Origin: Pleurodeles waltl
Lineage: Eukaryota > Chordata > Amphibia > Caudata > Salamandridae
NCBI RefSeq assembly: GCF_031143425.1
Contig: NC_090443.1
Coordinates: 1,056,841,554 to 1,056,905,553, forward strand
Direction of reading: 5' to 3'
Length of the DNA: 64,000 nucleotides
This document shows, piece after piece, positions 35,421-47,849 of the stretch. The notes under the pieces were generated by a model, which did not search any database, had not been told where the DNA came from, and saw only the letters and a program-made list of their open reading frames with translations. Both the position numbers and the translations under genes were made by a program. Position 1 is the stretch's first letter; every line of letters starts with the position of its first letter.

Positions 35421-36299
35421 AATGACGGAACTGCTGCACATCCTGCTGTGTCGTGAGCGTATGACACAGTACTTTGGGGTACCTTTATTGGACAAACGAA
35501 ATGATAACTGGGCCTTGTCTTTGTGGCCAGTATGGTTCTATTGTATGCAGCCTGTGTTTGATTGCCTTTGGTGCCCTTTTGATGTCTGTCTTGCAATGCG
35601 ATTGGTACAGTCTATGGACATGAATCTGCTGATGTCCCCGTTGAGGGTTAATTTTTTGGTGTTGTCCTTTGAGACTGCCATTGCTTCTGGATGCCTTGTA
35701 TGAGCCATTGTAGTCTATAGATATGGATTCCTTACGTCTGGCTCACCCACTGTGGGCACTGCACAGGATGTTACTTCCTGAGCAGAGGCTCTTGACCATG
35801 CTTGTTCCTTCTACTTGCTCCCCGAGGCTCTTGTGGTACTGTCTACAGAAGCGGGATTCATTCTGGGTTCCATTGGCGCTGACAAAATGGATGACATCTT
35901 GGAAGCCTCCACTAGCTTTACAATTTGGCTCTTGTTTTTTTACAGAATTTTTTTGATTGATCTTTGTTTTTAATTGGCTCATTTTTAATACAGTTTGTTG
36001 CTTTACTTGTTGAAGTGAAAATTGTATTCCTTTTATTTCTCTGCAGCATGTTTTTTTTTAGAATATGTCTTTTTACGGCCATGTAGAGGGTGTAGTGAGG
36101 CCCTCTTGGACATAGGTTGGTTCCCTATTTTAACTTTATTTTATAATCTTACATTTTACACATTTTAGCTGCATCGCTTTTAGAAGTGACATTTTACATA
36201 CTTTGCTTGCATGATATGATTCTAAGAATATATTGTACCGGATGCTTGTTTTAGTTAGCCTTTTCTCTACATAAAATCAGTACATTCTGTTCAAGGTAG

Positions 36300-37460
36300 G
36301 AACAGTAGACAATACCCTTCTCTCCAGAGCCCCGATGGGCCTCCAATCTCTTTTGGACCACTTTGCTTCCTTCTGTAAGTCTCAGACCTAGAGATAAATT
36401 CCACAAAATCTAAATTTATGGTATTGAATCCCAACCATTCTTTTGGAAGTAGGATGGTGGTTGAGGAGGTGCCTTTGAAACAAGTGAACCATTTTTATCA
36501 TCTGGGCATTAAATTACCCAGATAGCAAAAAGCAGGGCTGGATTACACCAAAGGTAATCTGCGGTGGTAAGGAAACACAGGGCCACATCTAACGGTGCGG
36601 TCGCCCCAGGTCTTGAAGTTCAGAAGGCCACAGCTGTGACCACTCTGGAGTAGAGATTTGGGGATGTGCCGATCTGTCTTCCATAGCCCAAACTTGAAAA
36701 TAAATGCATCAGGTCATTGCTCTGCTTGCCCCCAAGTACCCCTATACACCCTTACGTATCGACCTAGCAGAAACGAAGGATGACCTGGTGGCTTTCTTGA
36801 AATCCTTGATGTACTGGGTACGCCTCTTCACCACACCGGACCTCCTTTAGGCATGCCCTGGTGGAATTAATTACCTTAGTCAAAAGACGATGGATTCCTT
36901 GGCTCAAAAAGGTTAAACAGCTCGGTGAAGTCCCTGGAATGGATGGAGGAAGCATGGTACTCCGGAATTGAAAAGAGCAAAGTTCCAGCCACCAAGCTAA
37001 TGGAATCCTTTTGGGAAGTTACATTGACTCGAATATGGAACGATGCAAAAGAGGGGGGCATTTCTGAAAAATGACTCCAACGTATATGCATCCCCCTGTT
37101 TGAGCCTTACTTGGATGGGATCAGACCTAGGTATGCCAAGAGTTTGGACATCTGACTTAGAATTGGTACTCTACCGCTGAGGACCCTTATACGCAAGTGG
37201 GAGAAGAGTACAGTTCCAAAAATTAATTGCAGTTTTTGCCTGATGACTGCAGAGTCGGTAGAGCACTTTCTGTTTTTCTGCCCAGGCTATGTTCAGCCTC
37301 GAAGAAGGTGGCTTCTCCCCATTTGCAAAGGTTTGGGCACAGTACCTCACTGGGAGGGCTACAGGTTCCTTAGATCAGACACAAAGGAGCAAGTTGTATT
37401 TGCCGTCTTCAGGTTTATCCTTTGGGTATGCAGGATTGTGAAAGAGAGCTGAAGGTTAGA
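36300..37460 (+). pseudogene. Degenerate LINE RT C-terminal region
   Basis: Plus-strand sequence near 36,310-36,380 reads VDNTLLSRAPMGLQSLLDHF, like the stretch after a LINE YADD motif. The end, 37,205-37,452, reads INCSFCLMTAESVEHFLFFC followed by PGYVQPRRRW, the cysteine-histidine C-terminal signature of several LINE clades. Between them frames are broken by many stops. I cannot place it in a clade. The sequence 35,430-36,300 before it is unassigned. Confidence 0.5.
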
Positions 37461-38243
37461 TGGGGATAGCCTGCTGGCTCCTACACAAAGCACCTTTGCT
37501 ACACTCCCCCCTTCTGCATTTTATTCATCTTGCTGCTATTGCAAATAGGATTGTCTAGAAGTGTCTTTTAAATCGTGATCTTAGCACGGATAATTGCTCT
37601 TAGACTAATATGTTTACATAGCTTTTATAGTTTTATCAAACTAGAATAAAACAATACCAATTTAGCTAGGAAATCAGGAAGAAAGTTGTTCTTACACTGC
37701 AGAATCAGTCAACCAAACATCACTAATGGAGCCGTCCCAAGTAACTGAGCCTCTATCTTTTTGGTTTATTTTTATTTATAAGTCGCACAGGAACTACATT
37801 TCTGCACTTTACACAATAGCGATTTAAGTCTTAGTACCGTATCACCTGACTCCCCCATTTTGTATGATACATTAAACGCAATAACTAGATGTAACTCTCA
37901 TGCACTTTAACCTAACAGCGGTTTAGTAGTGACAGGGTATGAATTCTCTGGAATCGAAATTACTCCCTTTCTTTCAGTTGTAAATTTGGGTAATCACTAC
38001 ACAGAGGAAGTTACGCCAAAGAATATGTACAAATTCCACCACAGAATATGGCGGGCCATAGTAGGTTTTTGTCTATGGTTGTGTTTTACCTCCTGACTGT
38101 GTCATTGTGATATCAGAGAATTACTGTACACAAAGTAGCTTAGGAAGAGGATTACTAGGGTGCATACTCACAATGCTAATGAAATGTATCTTATGCTTGT
38201 TCTTTGTGTATCTTTTATGGCCAAAGGCCGAAATACAGTTTCA

Positions 38244-38264
38244 AGAGAGAGAGAGAGAGAGAGA
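38244..38264. repeat. (GA)n microsatellite
   Basis: About ten AG dinucleotides in an otherwise unassigned region. From 37,460 to 40,385 I see no gene. The part 39,060-40,370 is AT-rich and similar in composition to 43,360-44,340; both could be flanks of the Penelope-like element, but I could not align them. Confidence 0.85.
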
Positions 38265-40384
38265 TATCCTAGTGCTTGAGTTGCCCGTTCGGAGACAGCT
38301 TCCAACATCTAGACATATCATCGCATCAGAGCTCTGTCTCTTACACAGCGTCCCTTTGATTACATAAATAATGCACTAACCCGAAAGGGGCAGAGGGGCA
38401 CTCTAGCCGCAACCGTCCTGGCACGAATGCTGTGTTCGACATGCAGCTCTGCTGCCGCTAATCTACCAGCTTCCCGATAGGATTGCCATTCACACTACAG
38501 GCTGAAACCTGATGCATGTTCAATGCTTGCTTACCACCAAAGCCACTGCCTCAGAAATGGGCTGGAAGTAGAATTCCTTAAAGGTCGATTCAGACAACCA
38601 ATCTGCAGCATTTGTTATGTCCTCCAGTGTACCACTTACCTGAACTGCTTTAGAAGCCATAGCTCATCTTGTGAAGTGGGCCCTGAACATTTTGATATCT
38701 ACAGCATCCTACGCCACGATCCACGTTACCCATCTGGTGATAGAAGGGGAGGAAACCACCTTGAGTGGCTTCTTCACTGAAATGAGGAGTTGCCATTTTC
38801 CCACTGGCCTCAGTTCTTCTGTCATGTCCTTGTCGGCCTTGATACATCGAATCACACAAAACTTAGGGGTATCATGAACAAACAGGTACAATATCAACCT
38901 GGTGTTTGTTTTAGTCCTCCTAGACACCGTAAACGTCACACCCTCTGGTGTGAACAAATGTGCAGACATAAAAAAATAACAATACTCAGATGTAACCAAA
39001 ATATCACAATATAAAATCTTTAGTTGTTGTTCTTCATTCTTTCTTTCTTTAATCACTTATATTTCTTTATACAGCAAATTCAGCCACCATGTGTTTCATG
39101 CACATAGCGCTTCTCCAGGGCTGTTTATAAAATACAGAAATTGTACATCAGTGATTTCTTTATCACCACAAAAGCTATCATACATAAAACAAGTTCTAAT
39201 CAGAAGAACAATTTTCATAACTAATGAACCCACTGATGATCCATAATACTTTCTCAATAACTGTAGGTACATAACTATTATACTGCATAACACATATACT
39301 ACTCAGCAAAAATAATAAAATAACATAGCAAAATAAAATGACGTAGTCATATTAGCCTTCCCAGGGGACACAAGGTACTAGTTATACTTGGCAATTGCAG
39401 CAAATGTCCACAGTTGACAAAGTTTCTTAGGCTGTATCTCTTATACACATCAATGCCATATGTCTAAATACAGACAGTTACCTCAAAAGTAATGCTTCTT
39501 TTTTTAATATATACATTCCACGAAAAGCAACTGTACATTTTCAATCCATAAAATTATTATAACATTCATCTATAATCCAAATTCCTGTGAAGCAATTCAC
39601 GAGGTATTTAATTTTCCTACAACCAATTCTATACAGAAGATACCACTTCTGTTACTAATAGGAGAGACTTACACCAATGTTGAAAGATAATCTATTCCTT
39701 CATATAAAATCTGTTGAAAATATTATGCAGATGAGTTATTTACTAAAAGGAAAAGTTTTTACTTGTAATATTCTGTATTTAATACCTATATTATTAAGCC
39801 ATTGTCTCACCTTGGCTAAACATCTGAATTGCAATGTGTTGTTCTTGCTCATAATTTACATTTCTGGTCATCTTCATATGCTCCCCATGATACGGGATCC
39901 TTTAAAATTAACCTACATGTGTCCTAAGTTCTTAGCATTTAATTAAACCCTTTTTTATTTTATTATGCCCATTCATTTTATTGCTAGTGAGGGGGATATA
40001 TACCTATCACTACTCAAAGTTGATCAACCAAAACAAAGCACTAAGGCACAATTCCAATCCCAATTCAACTATGTCTATATGCTCACACTCCCCTTACCAT
40101 AACCCACTGCACGCCATGAGGAATCCAAACTAATATCTACAAGCCCAATTGGGTTTGCCTCTTAAAGTCGCCTTTACAATCTGCTGTAATAGCTCCAAAC
40201 CATATTACACAATGAGCTGCATTTTATGTTTCCCATACCGCCATAGCCTGTACAGCATTTTCTTTAACCCGATCTGCCTCACTCCCCGCGTCTTTCCTCC
40301 ACAACCGACTTGACTCACAGGTAAAACCTCTCTCTTCACACCCATAAGTCAGCAAAAATACTCTGTTACTCGAAATTACCTTGT

Positions 40385-42100
40385 AGGCGGCTGGCCTGGT
40401 ATGTAGTGGGTACCTTGGGTACTTACACCTTATACCAGGACCAATTATCCCTTATTAGTGAAATGTAGGCAGTGTTCTAGCAGGTTAGGCTGTCTAGAGG
40501 TAGCTGTATCAGAGCAGCTTAGGCTGACCCAGGAGACATGCAAAGCTCCTGCAATACCACTATAGTCACACAGTACCATACACAATAAAAGACAATACTC
40601 TGTGTTACCAAAAATAAAGTTACTTTAATTTAGTGACACAACGCCAAAAATATCTTAGAGGCAATACTCCTTCTGGAGGTAAGTATTATACACAATATAT
40701 ACACTAGAGACCAAAATTGGGTGAGTAAATAGTCATAGAATAGTGCAAACAGTAGAAACTACAACAGAATGCAATAGGAAAAAATAGGCCTAGGGGCAAC
40801 ACAAACCAAATACTAAGAAAGTGGAATGTGAATCACAAATTCCCCCCTAGACAAGTGTAGGGTGTAGAGGGGCGCTGGGGGGTGCAAGAAAACCACAAAG
40901 GTGAGTAAAATACCCCACCTCAGAGCCCAGGAAAGTAGGAGTAAAGTACTGCAAGTTTCCTCAGGACACACTACAAGTTGTGATTAGAGTTATTGCAAGA
41001 ACCAAGCAAGACTGCAACCAACACATGGTGGATTCCTGGACCTGAAGACCTGTGAAGAGAGGAGACCAAGTCCAGAAGTCGCAGAGGATTCCAGGAAGAA
41101 CAGGAGCCCCTGCCAGCCTAGAAGATGGTGCAAAACAGGATTCTCCGGTTAGAAGAAGTCTGCAGAAGAGCACCAAAGAAGATGGCTGCAGGTTCCTGCA
41201 TGATGCAAAGGATGTCCCATGTGGAGATGTTGGATGCAGACGAGCTGAAGCGCTGGATTCATCCAATGAGCCTTGGTTCAAGCAATGTTGCAGTTTGTGT
41301 CAAAATTGCGCTGCCTGGACCAAGGAGGCATCTGGGGCTTCAACTCAGACTGATGAGGCAGAGGGGGCTCCCAACACTGGAGGGAACCCACAGATGACCA
41401 GGCAGCATCCACGGGAGTCCCAGGACACAGGGACAAAGAAGGTGCAAATTGCAGTTGCTGCATCACTACAAAAAAAGGTCCCACGCCGCCGGATGACAAC
41501 TCATCGAGTTGTGCGTTGCAGGATAGAGTGCTGTGGACCTGAGCCACGTTGTGCACAAAGGATTCTTGCAAATAGTACACAGAGCCTCAGGAACTAGAGA
41601 TGACGTGGTGCACAGGGGTACTGTCCCAAACCGGGAAGGCAAGCTCTTACCTCCTCCAAATTTGGAAAGCTGGACCTTAGGACAGTTTGGGTTGAAGGGG
41701 TCCACCACCTGTGTTCCAGGGAGCACGCTCGTCATCAGGAGAGGAGTCCCAGAGAACCAGTTGTTGTCTTAGAAGGTGCCTACTGGAGCAGGGAAGGGAC
41801 TCCGTCACTCCAGGGGAGAATTCTTCAATCCTTCTGGTGCAGCGTGAAGACAGGGAGTCCCCAGAGCATGCACACCGGGGAAAATGTTGCAGTTGCTAGC
41901 TGGAGCTGAAGTTGCAGGGTCGCAGTAGCCTTTCTGGATACTTTGTTGCAGTTACAGCAGTTCCTGGAGCAGTCTGCGGTTGATCCAACGGTCAGAGGAT
42001 GAAGCAGAAGTTTCAGAGGATTCCTGGTGGAAACTTGCAAGCTGAATCTGAAGAGGAACCCACAGGAGAGATCCGAAATAGCCCCAAGAGGCTACCTAAC
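40385..42100 (+). repeat. Dispersed repeat, LTR-element-like, left part of a 3-kb composite
   Basis: Opens with GGCTGGCCTGGTATGTAGTG, TACTTACACCTTATACCAGG and AATTATCCC, the same segment found at 31,861-31,925. It continues with repeat sequence containing AATAAAGTTACTTTAATTTAG. It then has a purine-rich module (41,040-42,080) whose plus strand stays open for up to 181 codons by composition. No RT, gag or integrase motif is present. It is likely a non-autonomous LTR-type or satellite-like dispersed family, as judged by repetition within this window only. Confidence 0.45.
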
Positions 42101-42104
42101 CAGT

Positions 42105-43060
42105 TATGCACCTATCAGGAGGGGTCTCTGACATCACCTGCTGGCACTGGCCACTAAGAGGCCTCCAGAGTGTCCCCACACCTTGGAAAACAAGATGGCT
42201 AACCCAGGGACACACTGGAGGAGCTCTGGGCACCAACCCTGGGGTGGTGATGGACAGGGGAGTGGTCACTCCCCTTTCCTTTGTCCAGTTTCACGCCAGA
42301 GCAGGGACTGGGGGTCTCTGAACCGGTGTAGACTGGCTTATGCAAGGAGTGCACCATCTGTACTCTTCAAAGCATTTCCAGAGGCTCTGGGAGGCTACCC
42401 CTCCCAAGCCTGGAACACCTATTTCCAAAGGGAAAGGGTGTAACTCCCTCCTCCCAAAGGAAAGGCTTTGTTCTGCCTTCTTGGGACTCAGCTGCTCAGA
42501 CCCCAGGAGGGCAGAACCCTGTCTGTGGGGTGGCAGCAGCTGTAGTTGCAGTGCAAGCCTTAGAGAGCTGGTTTGGCAGTAGTGGGGGTCAATGGTGGAG
42601 CCCCAGGATGCATGGGATTACCCCCCCCAATACCAGATTTGGAATGGGGGCAATTCCATGATCTTAGACACCATACATGGCCATATTCGGAGTTACCATT
42701 GTGAAGCTACATAGAGGTATTGGCCTATATGTAGTTCACTCGTGTAATGGTATCCCCCCACTCACGAAGTCCGGGGATTTGGCCCTGGACAGCGTGGGGG
42801 CACCTCTGGTAGTGCAAGGGTGCCCTCACACTTAGTAACTTTGCACCTAACCTTCAGCAAGTGAAGGTTAGACATATAGGTGACTTATAATTTACTTAAG
42901 TGCAATGAAAATGGCTGTGAAATAATGTGTGCGTTATTTCACGCAAGCTGAAATGGCAGGCCTGTGCAAGGGTTTGTTTGAGCTCCCTATGGGTGGCAAA
43001 AGAAATGCTGCAGCCCATATGGATCTCCTGGAACCCCAATGCCCTGGGTACCTAGGTACC
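42105..43060 (-). repeat. Dispersed repeat A, copy 3 (inverted)
   Basis: This is the reverse complement of the repeat at 31,080-31,860, landmark for landmark. AGGGACTGGGGGTC near 42,302, CTCCCAAGCC near 42,398, CCTGTCTGTG near 42,518, TCCGAATATGG-type box near 42,680 and the CACTCACGAAGTCCGGGG box near 42,758 all appear. The tail to 43,350 holds two copies of a short CTGGCTAGCAG...CAGTGACACAGT module about 76 bp apart (43,175 and 43,250). It is non-coding. Confidence 0.7.
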
Positions 43061-44339
43061 ATATACTATGGACTTATAAGGGGGGTCCAGTGTGCCAATT
43101 GAAATTGGTAAATGAAGTCACTGGACTATAGTGACAAATTTAGAAGCAGTAAGAGCATAAGCACTGAGGTTCTGGCTAGCAGAGCCTCAGTGACACAGTC
43201 AAGCACTACTGACAACACACACATAGGCCACAAACTATGACCATTGGGGTCCTGGCTAGCAGGATCCCAGTGACACAGTAAAAACACACTGACACACGCT
43301 CACAAACAGGCCAAAAGTGGGGGTAACCATGCTAGAAAGAGGCTACTTTTTCTCATACTATCACTGCTAAAATAATTGTAGCCCAAATAATATAATTACT
43401 CTTACAGTGTTCCCTAACCCCGTCACTCACCGCATCTCACATGGCCCGCATCCTCCCTCCTTCCAGATTTCAATGTGCGGTAGTATCCCATACCTGAACT
43501 TTTATACGTTAACACTTACTTAATTGAACCCACCTAATTACAATCTGAGCTACTATTCAAATAAATACCCAACTGCACACCTAATGGCAATCAGACAATC
43601 ACACCCTACAGGCGATCTCACTGTGAAAAGACTGTAAATGAAATATGATCACATATGATTAAAATACATAGCCTTGTCTTTGGGGCCCTCTAACACCCTC
43701 CTTTTACACAACCTCATATTGAAATTAAATAAATCAAAATGTACTGGATTATAAAAATCCTACATACTTGGTACTCAAACCTATGATACTTGAAAAAAAT
43801 ATTCTTTAGTGACGCTTTCCCTCTCACTATCCCTCTCCTTTGTGTACTTCATGACCCATTCAGGTTCAGTTCAAATAGTTTCAGCTGTGAGATGAACAAA
43901 TAAATATAAATTCAGGTCAGTCTCCAGTCCTGGGAATTAAACCCTTGTCTGTATGGATGTCAAACTATCCTCATATTCCCTCACACCACCCAGCTTCTTC
44001 TTCTTAATAATCCCTGTATCCTTTGACTAGATGAGCATATTATATGTGTTCCTGACTTCCTTCTACTGGTAACTAGACATAATTAATAGTATTCCTTTAA
44101 GTCTTATTTTAAATTGTCACTACTCAGTCAAGCAAACCAGGTTATAAATTTAAGGTTATGTATATATAGCAGAAGATACACTTACCCCAATATCTCCAAT
44201 GTTGTTTCATCATGAAGTTACTTCACCTACCCCAAGATAATACGTCCTCTACACTCCCGACCAATAGGTATTAAAAATTGTGGGTGGCCATCCCATGGAA
44301 ACCTATATAATAATCTACATCATAGTATGCAGTTCCCTG

Positions 44340-44848
44340 TCAATATTTTATCCAGAAGATTTCCCTAATTCTTATTTTCTTGTCTAAATCTCCTCCTCTA
44401 CAATATAAAGTCATGTGTTCAATTCCCATAAAGCGTATACCACCCACATCTGTAATTCTATGATTATCCCTGAAATGTATCACCTTCGGATAGATGTCAC
44501 AATTTTTATTGCCCTTAAATGTTCCATCCAACGAACCTTAAGTTTTCTCACTTTGGATCCCACATAAATCCTTCCACATATACATGTCATTGTATATACG
44601 CAAATACATATGTTACAATTAATAAACAAAGCAATCTCATACTTCCTATGGTTTCTGCTGTTACTAAATACGTTAGGATGGTCTATTACATGTTTGCAAC
44701 AAATGCAATTGTTGCATCTGTGTGAACCTTTAAGAGGGGCTTTACCCCTCCCCTCTTCTGTGTCAGTTTCAATATCATATAACACCATATCACTAGGGCT
44801 GAGTACATTCATAGCTTAGGTGCTTTCCTGTAAACCACCAATGGATTA
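44340..44848 (-). pseudogene. PLE GIY-YIG endonuclease domain
   Basis: Frame 44,812-44,480 carries a cysteine cluster HRCNNCICCKHVI, then VYTMTCICGRIYVG and KLKVRWMEHLRAIK. In PLEs this is the GIY-YIG core, with the conserved Y-V-G, Arg and E-H positions. A second frame, 44,531-44,340, gives the C-terminal part (VIHFRDNHRITD, FMGIEHM, RGGD and REIFWI). A frame change separates them. The domain would nick the target DNA for reverse transcription. Residues next to the core (YVGSK) differ from the commoner YVGxT. Confidence 0.75.
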
Positions 44849-44849
44849 G

Positions 44850-46285
44850 GTGGTAAAATCTGCCCTACTAAAGAAACCTACGGCTGACCCGAGCGACCTG
44901 AAAAACTTCCGCCCCATCTCTCTTCTGCCTTTCCCAGCCAAAGTAATAGAGAAGACCGTCAACAAACAGCTGACCACCTTCCTGGAAGACAACAACCTGC
45001 TCGACCCCTCACAAACCGGATTCCGAACCAACCACAGCACTGAAACCGCCCTCATCTCAGTCACAGACGACATCAGAACCCTGATGGACAACGGTGAAAC
45101 AGTCGCCCTCATTCTCCTCGACCTCTCGCCTGCCTTTGACACCGTCTGTCACCGCACCCTAATCACCCGCCTCCGCTCACAGGGATCCAAGGCCAGGCCC
45201 TGGACTGGATCGCCTCCTTCCTCGCAAACCGTTCACAAAGAGTTTACCTCCCTCCGTTTCGCTCAGAACCCACCGAGATCATCTGCGGCGTACCTCAAGG
45301 CTCATCACTCAGCCCGGCACTCTTCAATGTCTACATGAGCCCCCTTGCCAACATCGTACGCAAGCACGACATCATCATCACCTCCTACGCCGACGACACC
45401 CAACTTATACTCTCCCTCACCAAGGACCCCGCCAGCGCCAAGACCAACCTACAGGAGGGTATGAAGGACGTTGCAGATTGGATGAGGCTCAGCCGCCTAA
45501 AGCTGAACTCTGAAAAAAAGTCCTCATCCTCGGCAACACCCCATCCGCCTGGGACGACTGCTGGTGGCCCACGGCCCTCGGCACCGCACCGACCCCCACA
45601 GACCACGCCCGCAACCTCGGCTTCATCTTGGACCCTCTTCTTACCATGACTAAGCAAGTCAACGCCGTGTCCTCCGCCTGCTTCCTCACCCTCCGCATGC
45701 TCCGTAAGATCTTCCGCTGGATCCCCGCCGACACCAGAAAAACCGTGACCCACGCCCTCGTCACGAGCCGCCTGGACTACGGCAACACCCTCTACGCCGG
45801 GACCACAGCCAGACTCCAAAATCGCCTGCAACGCATTCAAAACGCCTCGGCCCGCCTCATCCTAGATGTACCCCGCAGCAGCCACATCTCCGCACACCTG
45901 AGACACCTGCATTGGCTCCCAGTCAGCAAAAGGATCACCTTCCGACTTCTCACCCACGCACACAAAGCCCTCCACGACAAGGGACCGGAATACCTCAACA
46001 GACGCCTCAGCTTCTACGTCCCCACCCGCCACCTGCGCTCCTCTGGCCTCGCACTTGCTGCTGTCCCTCGCATCCGCCGCTCCACGGCGGGTGGGAGATC
46101 TTTCTCCTTCCTGGCGGCCAAGACCTGGAACTCCCTCCCCACCAGCCTCAGGACCACCCAGGACCACTCCGCTTTCCAGAGACTCCTAAAGACCTGGCTG
46201 TTCGAGCAGCGTTAACCCCCCCTTTTTTCCCCTGGCGCCTTGAGACCCGCACGGGTGAGTAGCGCGCTTTATAAATGTTAACGAT
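44850..46285 (+). mobile_element. CR1/L2-like LINE inserted in the PLE (5'-truncated)
   Basis: A GC-rich block stands out from its AT-rich host. Frame 44,850-45,180 reads the RT start (KNFRPISLLP, TGFRTNHSTETAL, ILLDLSPAFDTV). A frame change leads to QGSSLSPALFNVYMSPL and the catalytic SYADDTQL near 45,390. After another change, 45,628-46,215 (195 codons, unbroken) gives the C-terminal domain (SRLDYGNTLYAG, HWLPVSKRI, GGRSFSFLAAKTWNSLP, ending LLKTWLFEQR). The tail CGCTTTATAAATG is the clade's typical 3' end. It is younger than the PLE it splits, but already frameshifted. Confidence 0.85.
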
Positions 46286-46310
46286 TAGTATCTGAATCTA
46301 AAGTAAGTAT

Positions 46311-47200
46311 TTACCAATGTTTCTGTAGAGTCTTATTGACTCTCCTATTTCCTTCACTATATGTAGTAATACATCTTGGAGTGTCTTTATTCAAGGATCT
46401 GTTCTTTGTCCTATCCCTTAATAGTTCTTCTCTGATTATATTCTGGACTTTTCTTTTAGTTATATTAATTGTAGTCAAATTGTAACCCTGTCTCGAAATT
46501 CTTAGTGAAATCTGTTCCGCCACTTTTTCATATTCCTTAACTTCACCAGAATTACTTGGCCCTTAAAAAATCCTCAAATTGAATATTGTCTATTTGCCTC
46601 TTTAGATGCCCAGATTCCACATGTAAAATTGAATTAACAGATGCTGTTTTCCTAAATAATATAGATTCCAACCTCCCTTCATGCACAGACAAGTCCAAAT
46701 CCAAAAAAACTAATTTTATGTCTACTGAATTCCAAACTGAGGCAGATATTAAGGTGATTATCATTAAGATGTACATGGAAAGCTTTCAATGCATCCTCAC
46801 TCCATTTCAAGATTACAAAGATGTTGTCAATATAACGACCCCAATACACTAAATTTTCTTCCAAATGCTCCTTGATCCTCCAGGCATGCTCCCCCTCATA
46901 CAATCGGATAAATAGGTTTGCTTAAGAAGGAGCAAACCTGGAACCCATCGCTGTTCCTCTTATCTGATGATAAAGATCCTTTCTATAGAGAAAAAAGTTA
47001 TTTTTTGAGAACTAACTCTACCAAATCCAAAATCATATTGGAGTGTTCAAAGTAACTCGCCGATTTCATGTATAGGAAGTATTTGACTGCTTCTAAGCCT
47101 TTCTCAAGTTGTGCAGATATATCTAATGCTCTCACATCAGAAACTCTCTTACATGATATCTATCAAACACAGCAGAATCACCAGCGTAGCTGATAATTCT
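46311..47200 (-). pseudogene. PLE reverse transcriptase
   Basis: Minus-strand frames: about 47,000-46,905 has a degenerate GTAMG-type block. 46,903-46,679 reads VYWGRYIDNIFVILKW, where the catalytic D-D pair has become D-N. 46,776-46,552 reads FLDLDLSVHEGRLESILFRK and SILHVESGHLKRQI. 46,523-46,311 gives the thumb-linker (SLRISRQGYNL, ending NKTLQKHW). The block order is that of PLE RTs and unlike LINEs or LTR elements. The loss of the second catalytic Asp and several frame changes show it is dead. Confidence 0.7.
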
Positions 47201-47309
47201 TTCGGTTAAAATACTGATTATCTTGCCAGCACAAAAAGGAGTCTTAGAATGAGATTAACATTCCACAGTCCAGAATATCAGGCCTTGGGGGGTTGTCATC
47301 TCTATACCT

Positions 47310-47830
47310 TTCATCAATTTACATATTCAAGGTTGCTACATCATTAATGGAACATGGACCGTAGAGATAGCCAATCTGAAGAAGTTCATTGTGCAGTAGG
47401 CCCAGCCTGTCTGGGCCAAATCTGCAAGAAATTTCAGGGTACACATAACCAAGCCCCCCAAGGGATCCAAATGTCTCTGCATACACCAACGAGCCGATTA
47501 TCTCCATGTCGAACAGTATCTCTTGATGGTGCCAGAGGCCCAGTTGTGCTGAATGAAGTTTGCAGTGACTTCTGAAAGTTGGTTGTCTTCCCGGCCTCCC
47601 CTGAAATCCTCTATACCATGAATTTGAGATGACCTTGCAGAACCAGCGGATGCAGACAGCCTTGGCAATCCTGCAACATGCTGGGTGATGACTGCAGTTC
47701 TAATAGTAGGTCCCACGATAATTCCATCAGAGTCAAAAACCTGGCCTGTGACCTCCAATTCAATGTCACTAGAGCCAGTGATGCCTTTTGACGTCTGACT
47801 TGACACACTGGTCTGGGTTTCATCATGCAA
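47310..47830 (-). pseudogene. DIRS-type tyrosine recombinase, N-terminal part
   Basis: Frame 47,830-47,498 ends in ANFIQHNWASGTIKRYCSTW, the core-binding-domain start of DIRS tyrosine recombinases. Frame 47,507-47,319 continues with LDP-like, LEFL-like and LGLLHNELLQIGYLYG sequence. The catalytic R...HxxR...Y half is not present: the element stops near 47,310 where the PLE begins. In DIRS elements this enzyme replaces integrase and inserts circular DNA. Confidence 0.55.
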
Positions 47831-47849
47831 GAGAGAAAAGCATACAACT

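Larger units (their letters stand above)
44340..47250 (-). mobile_element. Penelope-like element, interrupted by an L2-like LINE
   Basis: Right to left this element shows a PLE reverse transcriptase (47,200-46,550), a linker (46,523-46,311), a foreign plus-strand LINE (44,850-46,285), and a GIY-YIG endonuclease (44,812-44,340). The linker resumes directly across the insertion, with VVYRK and PKL followed by the zinc-finger-like segment. Terminal repeats were not identified; the AT-rich 43,360-44,339 is probably its 3' flank and contains no gene. Frameshifts and motif losses make it inactive. Confidence 0.75.

Noticed and set aside
41052..41597. 181-codon plus-strand frame
   Set aside because: It lies in purine-rich dispersed repeat sequence, with equally open frames on other phases and no domain.
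45385..46167. Minus-strand open frames of 91-151 codons opposite the L2-like LINE
   Set aside because: They are antisense shadows of the GC-rich LINE coding strand.
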